A DNA stretch of 64,000 nt from NCBI GenBank assembly GCA_015065685.1, contig SVPU01000006.1, positions 1 to 64,000 on the forward strand, in the 5' to 3' direction. The stretch comes from Oscillospiraceae bacterium. Its GTDB lineage: Bacteria > Bacillota > Clostridia > Oscillospirales > Acutalibacteraceae. Below are positions 15,169 to 23,152 of this stretch, piece after piece. Below the pieces are notes generated by a model. The model did no database searches. It was not told the origin of the DNA and saw only the letters and a program-made list of their open reading frames with translations. Every line of letters starts with the position of its first letter. Positions within the stretch are counted from its first letter, which is position 1. Both the position numbers and the translations under genes were made by a program.

Positions 15169-16683
15169 ATGCTTAAATACTTAATTAAAAGACCAATGCT
15201 GCTTTGCGCGGCCTTTTGTTGCTTAGTTTCGGTTGTGGCTTTTTATTCTGAGGCCGCTCTTCTTGTTTGCGGTTTAATTTGTGTTTGTGTTATAAGCATT
15301 CTTTGCCTTAAAACCCGAAATATTAAACTTATATTTGTTATGAGCCTAGTATTCTTGATGATATTAAGCTCATTTTTTACGCTTGGAAATATCAGAGATA
15401 TTCAAAGGCTCGATAACACAAAAACCACCGCCGATTTAATTATTTGCGAGGTTACAGATAAATCAGAGAATTATCATTCCGCCTTGGCAGAGATAATCTC
15501 TTGCGATGTTCTAAAAAATGGCACAAAGCTTAAGATTTACTATTCTCCGATAGAATTAAATAACGGCTCTACGGTTAAAGCCGAGCTTAAAATTTCTTCT
15601 TCCAAAGATACAAAATTCAAAGCGCAAAACTATAGCCAAGAAATTTATATCACGGCAAGCGCCAAGAACATAAAGCCCTCTTCCTATAAAGCCGACTTTG
15701 TTTACACCGCAACCGAAAAGGTGCGAAGCTACATAAAGCACGCGCTCTTCAGCAATGTGTCCGAAGACGAGGCCGCAACCCTTTGCGCGCTTATTTTTGG
15801 TGATAAGAGTTACTTTTCGGCCGAGTTTTACGAAAATGTTAAATGCGCGGGCGTTAGTCATGTTATGGTGGTTTCAGGCTTGCATCTTTCGGTTATAATC
15901 ACACTGTTCACGCTTTTGGTTGATAAGCTTTTCTATAACCGCTATATGAAAGCACTTGTAATCTTGGCGGCGGTTGTGCTGCTTTCCGCTCTTTGCGGTT
16001 TTACAATGTCCATTTTAAGAGCGGGGCTCGCCTTTGTTTTCGTTGCGATTTCTTTAATGTTGGGGCGCGGCAGTGCAGCAGAAAATTCACTCGGCTCTGC
16101 AGTAACCTTGATTCTCATAACCTCGCCCTTTGCAATTTTCAGTGTAGCATTCCGCCTCTCTGTTCTTTCAACCTTTGGCATTTTAGCGGTGGCTTTACCT
16201 ATAACGAGGTATTTGAAAAGCCGTGAAATTATTAAATCGGAAAAGCTGCTTTTATTGGTTTGCGCTTTAATCACCACCTTGAGCGCCATGCTTTTAACTC
16301 TGCCAACCGCCATTAGCATTTTCGGGTATGTTTCGATAGTTTCTCCCATAACAAACCTGTTAATATCATTTGCGGTAACAATTCTGCTTTGGATAACGGT
16401 GTGCGCTCTTTTAATAAACCTTTTCTTGCCGAGTGTGGCATCCCTTTTGTTTGTTGCGTGTGAAGTGATTGCAAAATATGTAAACCTTGTTATAAATTTT
16501 CTTGGCAGCCTTAAATTTTCTGCCATTAAAGCGCCCGAATGGACAGCAATTTTTGCCGCTTTTCTCATAATATTTGTTTTTCACGTTTTGCTTGCTTGTA
16601 AAACTCGCAAAGATATGTTAAAATTAAAAGAAATGCGAGAAAAAATTGCAAAGGAAGGCGGCAAAGTTTTAAAATGGCGGTAA
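15169..16683 (+). CDS. comEC: ComEC/Rec2 family DNA-uptake channel protein, short form
   Basis: This 504-residue membrane protein has the N-terminal DUF4131-type region, then the Competence domain with GDKSYFSAEFYENVKCAGVSHVMVVSGLHLSV and a run of hydrophobic helices. The C-terminal metallo-beta-lactamase-like domain of full-length ComEC (about 700-800 residues) is missing: the protein ends soon after the last membrane helix with a charged tail. Its stop overlaps the holA start by 10 bp. ComEC imports single-stranded DNA during transformation; no comEA or pilus genes are in the window. Confidence 0.88.
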   Translation: MLKYLIKRPMLLCAAFCCLVSVVAFYSEAALLVCGLICVCVISILCLKTRNIKLIFVMSLVFLMILSSFFTLGNIRDIQRLDNTKTTADLIICEVTDKSENYHSALAEIISCDVLKNGTKLKIYYSPIELNNGSTVKAELKISSSKDTKFKAQNYSQEIYITASAKNIKPSSYKADFVYTATEKVRSYIKHALFSNVSEDEAATLCALIFGDKSYFSAEFYENVKCAGVSHVMVVSGLHLSVIITLFTLLVDKLFYNRYMKALVILAAVVLLSALCGFTMSILRAGLAFVFVAISLMLGRGSAAENSLGSAVTLILITSPFAIFSVAFRLSVLSTFGILAVALPITRYLKSREIIKSEKLLLLVCALITTLSAMLLTLPTAISIFGYVSIVSPITNLLISFAVTILLWITVCALLINLFLPSVASLLFVACEVIAKYVNLVINFLGSLKFSAIKAPEWTAIFAAFLIIFVFHVLLACKTRKDMLKLKEMREKIAKEGGKVLKWR

Positions 16684-17732
16684 TTTTTGAAGAAGCATTT
16701 AAGAAAACCCTACAAGCAGAAAAACTTCTGCCGGTTTATATTCTTTTCGGGGAAGATTCTTACCTTAAGAAGAATTATACAGAAAAAATCGCGGCTCTTA
16801 TAACCGAGACCGATGATATTTTTAATTTTGCAAAATTCACTAAGGATTCTGCCTTGCAGGAGGTTTATGACTCTGTTATGCAGTTTCCCTTTATGAGTGA
16901 TAAGAAATGTGTTATTCTCGATGATTTTGACTTTGAGGATTGCTCAAAAACCGATTTTGAAAATCTCGTAGAGCTTATTTCCTCGGTGCCCGATACCACG
17001 GTTTTTGTGCTTGTGTTTGAAAGTGTTCAGTTTGACCACAAGAAAAATCAGCGCTTCAAAAAAATGGTTACCGCTGCCGAAAAAATAGGCGGTGCCGCAG
17101 TTAATCTTGCTCACCGCTCGGTTGCAGAGCTTAGCCGAATGCTTTGCGATGGTGCCAAAAAGCGCGGTGTTAGAATGGATTCCTCGGTTGCGCGGTATTT
17201 AATTGAGGTTGCGGGCGAGGATATTAACCTTTTAAGAAACGAGCTTTATAAGCTTTGCGCTTATTGTAAAAACGGTGTTATTTTAAAAGAGGATGTTGAT
17301 AATGTTTCGGTGAAAACCATTGAAGCTTCGGTTTACAATCTCTCAAAGCACATTTTCGATTGCAATATTTCTAGCGCTATCAATCTTCTCGATGAGCTAA
17401 TGTTTATGAAGCTGGAGCCTATGTCGGTTTTTTATTCGATTTCATCTTGCTATGTTGATATGCAAAGAATTTTCGCCGCCCGAAAGCAAGGCGTTGGAAT
17501 AACCGAGGTTGCAGAGCATTTTGGTTATGGAAACAAAGCCTTTTTGCTTGAAAAAGCCGCACAGAGCCTTAAAAAATTCAATGAAACCAAATTAAATTTA
17601 AGCTTTGACGAGCTTATTAAAGCTGATAAAAGGTTAAAATCAACAGGTGCCGACCAGCGCACCGTTCTCGAAGAGCTTATTGTGAGGTTGGTTTATATTA
17701 TTGCAAAGGGTGATTCGGTTGATAAAGCTTAA
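16674..17732 (+). CDS. holA: DNA polymerase III delta subunit
   Basis: This 352-residue clamp-loader subunit opens the DnaN ring. It has the family N-terminus LPVYILFGEDSYLKKNY, the middle AAA+-like region lacking a P-loop, and the C-terminal collar with MFMKLEPMSVFYSI. The comEC-holA order is common in Firmicutes. It overlaps both comEC (10 bp) and the next gene (14 bp), so the run is one operon. Confidence 0.93.
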   Translation: MAVIFEEAFKKTLQAEKLLPVYILFGEDSYLKKNYTEKIAALITETDDIFNFAKFTKDSALQEVYDSVMQFPFMSDKKCVILDDFDFEDCSKTDFENLVELISSVPDTTVFVLVFESVQFDHKKNQRFKKMVTAAEKIGGAAVNLAHRSVAELSRMLCDGAKKRGVRMDSSVARYLIEVAGEDINLLRNELYKLCAYCKNGVILKEDVDNVSVKTIEASVYNLSKHIFDCNISSAINLLDELMFMKLEPMSVFYSISSCYVDMQRIFAARKQGVGITEVAEHFGYGNKAFLLEKAAQSLKKFNETKLNLSFDELIKADKRLKSTGADQRTVLEELIVRLVYIIAKGDSVDKA

Positions 17733-18300
17733 AGCACCCATAATTGTTGAGGGAAAATATGATAAGATAACCCTTTCTAATATTGTTGACACCCTTATAA
17801 TCTCAACCGATGGCTTCGGGATTTTTAAAAACAAGGAAAAGAGAGATATGATAAAAGCGCTTGCCGAAAAAAACGGGATTATTGTTATGACCGATAGCGA
17901 TTCCGCAGGGCTTGTTATCAGAAATCATATAAAGGGTTTTATAGACCCTAAAAAAATAATTAACGTTTATGTTCCTTGCCTTAAGGGCAAAGAAAAACGC
18001 AAGGACACCTTTAGCAAAGAGGGACTTTTGGGCGTTGAGGGAATGTCCCGCGAGGTAATTGAAGAGGCGCTGAAAAAAAGCGGCGTTTGTAAAATGCCCG
18101 CTTGCTCTGACGGCCGTAAAATCACAAAACTTGAGTTTTTTGAGCTTGGTTTTTCGGGCAAAGAAAGCAGCCGTGAAAAACGCAAGGCTTTGCTAGAAAA
18201 GCTCGGCCTTCCGCAGAATCTTTCAGCAAATGCTATGTTGGAAATTCTAAACACTCTTTATTGCCGAGATGAACTTGAGGAGATTTTAAAAAATGGCTGA
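17719..18300 (+). CDS. Toprim/DUF4093 protein, RNase M5-like
   Basis: This 193-residue protein has an N-terminal Toprim domain with the catalytic Glu in PIIVEGKYDK and the acidic pair in VMTDSDSAG, then a DUF4093 region. This is the architecture of RNase M5 (rnmV), which matures 5S rRNA. TTG 17719 is preferred because AAAGGGTGA lies 8-9 bases upstream and matches the usual N-terminus; TTG 17701 is an alternative. The start overlaps holA and the stop overlaps the WYL gene. I am confident of the fold, less so of the substrate. Confidence 0.82.
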   Translation: MIKLKAPIIVEGKYDKITLSNIVDTLIISTDGFGIFKNKEKRDMIKALAEKNGIIVMTDSDSAGLVIRNHIKGFIDPKKIINVYVPCLKGKEKRKDTFSKEGLLGVEGMSREVIEEALKKSGVCKMPACSDGRKITKLEFFELGFSGKESSREKRKALLEKLGLPQNLSANAMLEILNTLYCRDELEEILKNG

Positions 18301-19300
18301 TTCTTACAACAGAAAGCTTAAAATCGTTTATGTGCTCGACATTCTAAAGCGTTACAGCGATGAAGAAAACCCGCTTAACGCGAATGATATTGCCTCGCAC
18401 CTTGCTGCGCTCGGAATAGAGGCCGAGAGAAAATCAATTTACGATGATATTGCCGTGCTCGAAGAATATGGCTGCGATATCATTAAAACCTCTATTCCTA
18501 AAAAAGGTTGGTTTATCGGCGACCGCGAGTTTGAGGTTGCCGAAATTTATCTTTTGTGTGATGCCGTGCGCTCGGCAAAGTTTATAACCGCCAAAAAAAC
18601 GCGCGAGCTGCTTTCAAAGCTTAATTCAATGCTTAGTGTTTATCAGGCAAAGCGCAGAGAAAACGCGGTTTATTTTGCTACTGAGAGCAAGGGGAACAAC
18701 GAGGAATTATACTATAATATTGACAAAATAAGTTGTGCTATTGAAAACCGCAAGCAAATAAGTCTTGTTTATTCTTCGCGCAAATTTAAGGATGAGCGCA
18801 ACCTGAAGCTTGAATCTAAAACAATGGTGGTTAACCCTTATGCACTTTGTTGGCAGGATGACCATTATTACCTTATTTGCAACTATGCAAAATATGATAA
18901 TTTGATTCATCTGCGGCTTGACAGAATAAGTAAGGTTGAAACGCTTAATACTCCCGCGCGCCATTTTAGTGAGGTGAGCGACTATGAAGAATTTTTCGAT
19001 GCTGCAGACTATACAAACAAGCTTTTTGCCATGCACACGGGCGAAATAAGTGAAATTGAGCTTTATTGCAAGCGCGATATACTCGAGCAGGTGCTTGACC
19101 GTTTTTCAGAAAAAATTTTTATTAAAAGCATTGATGAAGAATATTTCAGCTTCAGAGTGAACGCTGCTGTTTCAGAGGCGCTTGCAACCTTTATTATGAA
19201 CTATGGCGATTCAATCACGGTTAAAAAGCCCGATGTTTTGCGCCAAATGATTATTGACAGAGCAAAAGAAGTTTTAAAAAATTACACTGTCGGGGAATGA
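18293..19300 (+). CDS. WYL-domain transcriptional regulator
   Basis: This 335-residue protein has an N-terminal DeoR-like winged helix (ADSYNRKLKIVYVLDIL; IDDIAVLEEYGCDI-like region) and a central WYL domain (ALCWQDDHYYLICNY, LIHLRLDRISKVE), ending in a WCX-type domain. WYL regulators bind ligands or nucleic acids and often answer DNA damage or other stress. Its operon with tRNA and rRNA methyltransferases suggests a general rather than phage-defence role. Ligand unknown. Confidence 0.88.
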   Translation: MADSYNRKLKIVYVLDILKRYSDEENPLNANDIASHLAALGIEAERKSIYDDIAVLEEYGCDIIKTSIPKKGWFIGDREFEVAEIYLLCDAVRSAKFITAKKTRELLSKLNSMLSVYQAKRRENAVYFATESKGNNEELYYNIDKISCAIENRKQISLVYSSRKFKDERNLKLESKTMVVNPYALCWQDDHYYLICNYAKYDNLIHLRLDRISKVETLNTPARHFSEVSDYEEFFDAADYTNKLFAMHTGEISEIELYCKRDILEQVLDRFSEKIFIKSIDEEYFSFRVNAAVSEALATFIMNYGDSITVKKPDVLRQMIIDRAKEVLKNYTVGE

Positions 19301-19995
19301 AAAAAATTATGAGAATGAGAAAAAAGAAGAACCTCGAGGGCAGACTTTTAGAGGTTAGTGATATTCTTTTTATAAGTGATATTGAAGACCGCAACTTTGC
19401 AACCGCAAAGGAAAAAAAGGAATATTTAGATTTAGATGAGTGGTTTGGCCGCAGTGCTCCGCTTTATCTTGAAATCGGCTGCGGAAAGGGTAAATTTTCC
19501 TGCGAGGCGGCAAAGCAAAACCCCGATATTAACTTTTTAGCGGTTGAAAAGAGCGGTAATGTTATTGTTGAAGCCTGCGAAACTGCAAAGCGCGAGGAAA
19601 TTTCAAATCTGCGATTTATAAAATGCGGGGCTGAATATCTCGAAAAATATTTGCGCGATAACAGTGTGGACAGAATCTTTCTCAACTTTTCTTGCCCCTT
19701 TCCAAAGGCGGCATACGCTTCTCACCGCTTAACCCACAAAAATTTTCTCGAAATTTATAAAAGAATTTTAAAGCAGGGTGCCGAAATCCACCAAAAAACC
19801 GATAATATGCATTTCTTTGAATTTTCACTCGAGCAGTTTAGTTGTTCGGGTTTTGCGCTCAAAAATATTTCGCTCGACCTTCACGCCAGCGACTTTGAGG
19901 GTAACATTATGACCGAATACGAAACTAAATTCGTATCGCATGGTTTTCCGATTTATAGATTAGAGGCATATCTCGCGGAGGAAAAAGATGATTAA
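19297..19995 (+). CDS. trmB: tRNA (guanine-N7-)-methyltransferase
   Basis: This 232-residue SAM enzyme makes m7G46 in tRNA. Motifs: LYLEIGCGKGKFSCEAAKQNPD (SAM site), FLAVEKS, RIFLNFSCPFPK (usual LNFSDPWPK, with a Cys replacing the Asp), and HQKTDNMHFFEFSLEQF. The ATG overlaps the stop of the WYL gene (ATGA). The Asp-to-Cys change in the NFSDPWPK motif is worth noting. Confidence 0.92.
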   Translation: MKKIMRMRKKKNLEGRLLEVSDILFISDIEDRNFATAKEKKEYLDLDEWFGRSAPLYLEIGCGKGKFSCEAAKQNPDINFLAVEKSGNVIVEACETAKREEISNLRFIKCGAEYLEKYLRDNSVDRIFLNFSCPFPKAAYASHRLTHKNFLEIYKRILKQGAEIHQKTDNMHFFEFSLEQFSCSGFALKNISLDLHASDFEGNIMTEYETKFVSHGFPIYRLEAYLAEEKDD

Positions 19996-20707
19996 TTTTG
20001 GTATTGAAAAAATAGCTCCCCTCTGCCAAGAGTTCGGCGTTGTTTTAAATGATGAAAAAATTAAAAAGCTAAACCTTTACGGCAGCCTTTTGCTCGAATG
20101 GAACGAAAAAATGAACCTCACGGCAATAAGCGAGCCCGAAGAGGTTTTGTTTAAGCATTTTTATGATTGTATTTTACTTTTAAAGCATTGCGAAATTCCC
20201 CAAAACTCCACCCTTGTTGATGTTGGAACGGGTGCCGGCTTTCCGGGAATGGTGCTTAAAATTGTGCGTGATGACCTTGATATAACCTTGCTTGACAGTT
20301 TAAATAAGCGCCTTGTGTTTTTAAATGAGGTTATAAGCAAATTAGGGCTTGAGAAAATTAAAACCGTTCATTCAAGAGCCGAAGAAGCGGGTATGAACAA
20401 GGCTTTTCGCGAAAAATTTGATTTTGCCACCGCACGCGCAGTGGCTGCTTTACCCGTTTTGCTTGAATATTGCACACCGCTTTTAAAGGTTGGCGGCACC
20501 TTTGTTTCAATGAAGGGCCCCTCGGTTTTTGAAGAGGCAGAAAAAAGTGCCAACGCAATAAAAACGCTCGGTGTTAAAAAAATAAATATTATATGTGAAA
20601 CCTTAACAGGAAATGAAGAACGAGCCTTTGCCTTGTTTAAAAAAATATCGCAAACGCCGCCAAAATATCCAAGAAAACCCGCAAATATATCAAAACAGCC
20701 GCTTTAA
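19988..20707 (+). CDS. rsmG: 16S rRNA (guanine527-N7)-methyltransferase
   Basis: This 239-residue RsmG/GidB protein has LLEWNEKMNLTAI, HFYDCILLL, VDVGTGAGFPGMVLKI (SAM site) and HSRAEEA. It modifies G527 of 16S rRNA; loss gives low-level streptomycin resistance in other bacteria. It overlaps trmB by 8 bp and ends in a terminator whose stem covers the stop codon. rsmG followed by noc is the arrangement known from Bacillus. Confidence 0.95.
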   Translation: MINFGIEKIAPLCQEFGVVLNDEKIKKLNLYGSLLLEWNEKMNLTAISEPEEVLFKHFYDCILLLKHCEIPQNSTLVDVGTGAGFPGMVLKIVRDDLDITLLDSLNKRLVFLNEVISKLGLEKIKTVHSRAEEAGMNKAFREKFDFATARAVAALPVLLEYCTPLLKVGGTFVSMKGPSVFEEAEKSANAIKTLGVKKINIICETLTGNEERAFALFKKISQTPPKYPRKPANISKQPL

Positions 20708-20719
20708 TACGGCTGTTTT
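20692..20719 (+). terminator. Terminator of the comEC-rsmG operon
   Basis: The stem AAAACAGCCG/CGGCTGTTTT with an 8-base loop is followed by TGTTTTT. It overlaps the last codons of rsmG. Confidence 0.85.
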
Positions 20720-20818
20720 TGTTTTTAAGTGGCGAATTTGCACGACCAAAAATTCTTTACTTTATTGATATAAAAAAAGATAATATTTATATAATAAAGT
20801 AAGCTTTGGAGGAATATA

Positions 20819-21664
20819 ATGCACACCCTTTCAGATAAAAAATTATTAATGCTAAAGCCGAAAGATATTCTGCCCTCAAGAATTTCTCTCAGAAAAGATA
20901 CATATGACTATGAATTAAAAAGCCTTGCCGAAAGCATTTCTGCAAGCGGAATTATAGAGCCGATTTTAATAAGAAAAACCGAAAACGGCAAATATGAAAT
21001 CATTTCGGGCAGCCGCCGTTTTAAAGCGGCGGTTATGGCGGGGCTCCGAAGAATTCCTTGCGTTTTGCACCGTGTTGACAGCCACAAGGCCGCTCTTTTT
21101 TCGGTTTTAGAGAATTTAGGGCGCAAAGACCTCTCTTTTTTTGAACAGGCCGAGGCCTTAAACACCCTTATTTTTGAATATTCCATTCCGAAATCCTTAA
21201 TTTGCAGCACCCTTGGAATTTCACCCGCTTACCTTAACGAAAAATTGCAGCTGCTTAAAATTGCGCCCGATATCCGCAAAATCATAATCGAAGCAGGTCT
21301 TAAAGAAAGCTGCGCCCAAGAGCTTTTGAGAGTACCGATTAAGGACCAATTAGAGGTCGTTAACAAAATTGTTTTGGGGGAGTGGAACACAAAGCAAACC
21401 GCCGAGTTTATAACCGAATTTTTAAATCCCACGAAAGCCGTTAGCGAGAAGCCCGCCTCAAAGGAAGAGCCCATCAGAAAAAGTGCTATTGGTGATGTCA
21501 GGCTTTTTTCAAACAGTCTTTTTAAATTAATCACATCTCTTCAAGGTGCGGGCTTTGACGCGGGGTGCAAAAAATATGAAACTGAAAAATATATCGAATA
21601 CAAGGTGAGGATAAAAAAAGAGCCGCCTCATAAAGAGGCGGCCGCACAGTTAAAAATAATTTAA
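20819..21664 (+). CDS. noc: ParB-family protein, Noc-like nucleoid occlusion factor
   Basis: This 281-residue ParB paralogue has the N-terminal CTPase region (IIEPILIRK; GSRR at 64-67; ENLGRKD at 98-104), a central helix-turn-helix (ICSTLGISPAYLNEKLQLLK) and a C-terminal dimer domain. Position right after rsmG matches noc in Bacillus, and no parA accompanies it. The true parB is at 46722. The Glu of the canonical GERR motif is Ser65 here, while the Glu of ENxxR is kept (Glu98). It ends exactly where mgtE ends on the other strand. Confidence 0.85.
   Translation: MHTLSDKKLLMLKPKDILPSRISLRKDTYDYELKSLAESISASGIIEPILIRKTENGKYEIISGSRRFKAAVMAGLRRIPCVLHRVDSHKAALFSVLENLGRKDLSFFEQAEALNTLIFEYSIPKSLICSTLGISPAYLNEKLQLLKIAPDIRKIIIEAGLKESCAQELLRVPIKDQLEVVNKIVLGEWNTKQTAEFITEFLNPTKAVSEKPASKEEPIRKSAIGDVRLFSNSLFKLITSLQGAGFDAGCKKYETEKYIEYKVRIKKEPPHKEAAAQLKII
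21622..21642 (-). terminator. Terminator of mgtE located inside the noc 3' coding sequence
   Basis: On the minus strand a perfect 8-bp GC-rich stem (GCCGCCTC/GAGGCGGC, 5-base loop) is followed by TCTTTTTTT. It lies 23 bp past the mgtE stop and encodes part of the Noc C-terminus on the other strand. Confidence 0.85.
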
Positions 21665-23023
21665 TTATTTAAGCAATAAAACCGCAAGGCTAAAATAGAT
21701 TGAAAGCGAGATTGCATCAACCGTTGTTGTTATAAACGGACTTGCCATAACCGCGGGGTCAAACCCGATTTTCTTTGCTAGTATCGGCAGGGTGCAGCCC
21801 ACAATTTTTGCAACATGGATAGTAAAGAAAAGGGTTAAACAAACAATACCAATTTCTAAAAACTGTTTGCCCACATCGAACGAGCCCATAACCAGATAAT
21901 CAAAAACATAAAGCTTTAAGGCATTAACCGCAACAAGTGCTAAACCGCAAACAAAAGCAACTCTGATTTCTTTCCAGATAACCCTTAATATATCTTTAAA
22001 TCTGATATCTCCCAAAGAGATTGCACGAATAACCGTTACCGAAGCCTGACTACCGCAGTTACCCGCAGTGTCCATAAGCATTGGGATAAAGGCAATAAGT
22101 GCAGGGAAAAGTGTTAGCTTTTCTTCAAAGCTTGAAATGATGGCGCCCGTGAGCGTTGCCGAAATCATAAGCAGCATAAGCCACGGAATTCTGGCCTTAA
22201 AGGTACTAAAAACGCCGGTTTTAAAATATGGCTTATCCGAAGGCAAAATAGCCGCCATTTTTTCAATATCCTCAGTGGCTTCTTCTTGAATAACATCAAT
22301 CGCATCGTCAACCGTTATAATACCAACAAGGCGGTTTTCGTTATCAACAACAGGAAGCGCAACAAGGTCATATTTTTCGAACTGACCCGCCACCTGCTCT
22401 TTATCATCGAGCGTGTTGGAGAAAATAACATTTTCATCCATTATGTCAGCAATCACGGTGTCCATTTGATTAAGCAGCAAATCCTTAACCGTTACAAGAC
22501 CCAAAAGTCTGCGGCTGCGGTCAGTAACATAACAGGTGTAGATAAGCTCGGTGTCAACACCCACTGTGCGAATTTTATTAAACGCCTCTTCCACCGTCAT
22601 ATCCTTTTTAAGATTCACATATTCGGTGGTCATAATGCTACCCGCACTGTCGTCAGGGTAGGCAAGAAGCTTGTTTATAAGCTTTCGGGTTTGGGCATCT
22701 GCCTGCTTTAAAATACGCTTTGCAACATTAGCGGGCATTTCATCAATAATATCAACCGCATCGTCCATAAAAAGCTCTTCAAAAACCTCACGGATTTCGG
22801 CATCTGCAAAGCTTTCAATAAGCAGCTGTTGCTTATCGCTTTCCATTTCAACAAAAATTTCAGCGGCAAATTCTTTTGGCAGAATTCTAAAAACCACGGG
22901 CAATTCTTTTTGCTCAATTTCATCGAAAATAGGTGCTATATCGGCAGGATTCATCTCAGAAAGCAAACTTCGCAGCTTAGTATACTTCTTTTCGCGAATT
23001 AAATTGAAAATTTGGTTTTCCAT
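21665..23023 (-). CDS. mgtE: Magnesium transporter MgtE
   Basis: This 452-residue Mg2+ channel has the cytosolic N domain (superhelical repeats, PADIAPIFDEIEQKELPVVFRIL), two CBS domains (about 135-255) that sense Mg2+, and five membrane helices with the pore region MLMDTAGNCGSQASVTVIRAISLGDI. ATG 23023 has GGAGGAT upstream; a longer frame runs through the leader hairpin. It has its own promoter and a 16-bp hairpin at the very 5' end of the message, but no recognisable M-box riboswitch. Confidence 0.95.
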   Translation of the reverse strand: MENQIFNLIREKKYTKLRSLLSEMNPADIAPIFDEIEQKELPVVFRILPKEFAAEIFVEMESDKQQLLIESFADAEIREVFEELFMDDAVDIIDEMPANVAKRILKQADAQTRKLINKLLAYPDDSAGSIMTTEYVNLKKDMTVEEAFNKIRTVGVDTELIYTCYVTDRSRRLLGLVTVKDLLLNQMDTVIADIMDENVIFSNTLDDKEQVAGQFEKYDLVALPVVDNENRLVGIITVDDAIDVIQEEATEDIEKMAAILPSDKPYFKTGVFSTFKARIPWLMLLMISATLTGAIISSFEEKLTLFPALIAFIPMLMDTAGNCGSQASVTVIRAISLGDIRFKDILRVIWKEIRVAFVCGLALVAVNALKLYVFDYLVMGSFDVGKQFLEIGIVCLTLFFTIHVAKIVGCTLPILAKKIGFDPAVMASPFITTTVDAISLSIYFSLAVLLLK

Positions 23024-23058
23024 TATAAATCCTCCTTTTTTGTGATAGAACTTAAAAT

Positions 23059-23103
23059 AGCCCCGTAACAAATGCTATTCTTAACCTCATTTGTTACGGG
23101 GCT
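23059..23103 (-). promoter_or_regulatory. Long perfect hairpin in the mgtE leader
   Basis: A perfect 16-bp stem (AGCCCCGTAACAAATG pairs with CATTTGTTACGGGGCT, 13-base loop) starts within a few bases of the predicted transcription start. It lacks a following T-run, so it is not an ordinary terminator. It may protect the message or bind a regulator. Confidence 0.6.
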
Positions 23104-23112
23104 TACCTTTTT

Positions 23113-23141
23113 ATTATACCCGCGAAATTAAATTTTGTCAA
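23113..23141 (-). promoter_or_regulatory. Consensus sigma-A promoter of mgtE
   Basis: On the minus strand, -35 TTGACA (23136-23141), a 17-bp spacer and -10 TATAAT (23113-23118). Confidence 0.85.
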
Positions 23142-23152
23142 TTTTTTAATAT

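Noticed and set aside
23059-23103. M-box or other Mg2+ riboswitch upstream of mgtE
   Set aside because: The leader is too short and is a single simple hairpin; none of the conserved M-box arms can be seen.
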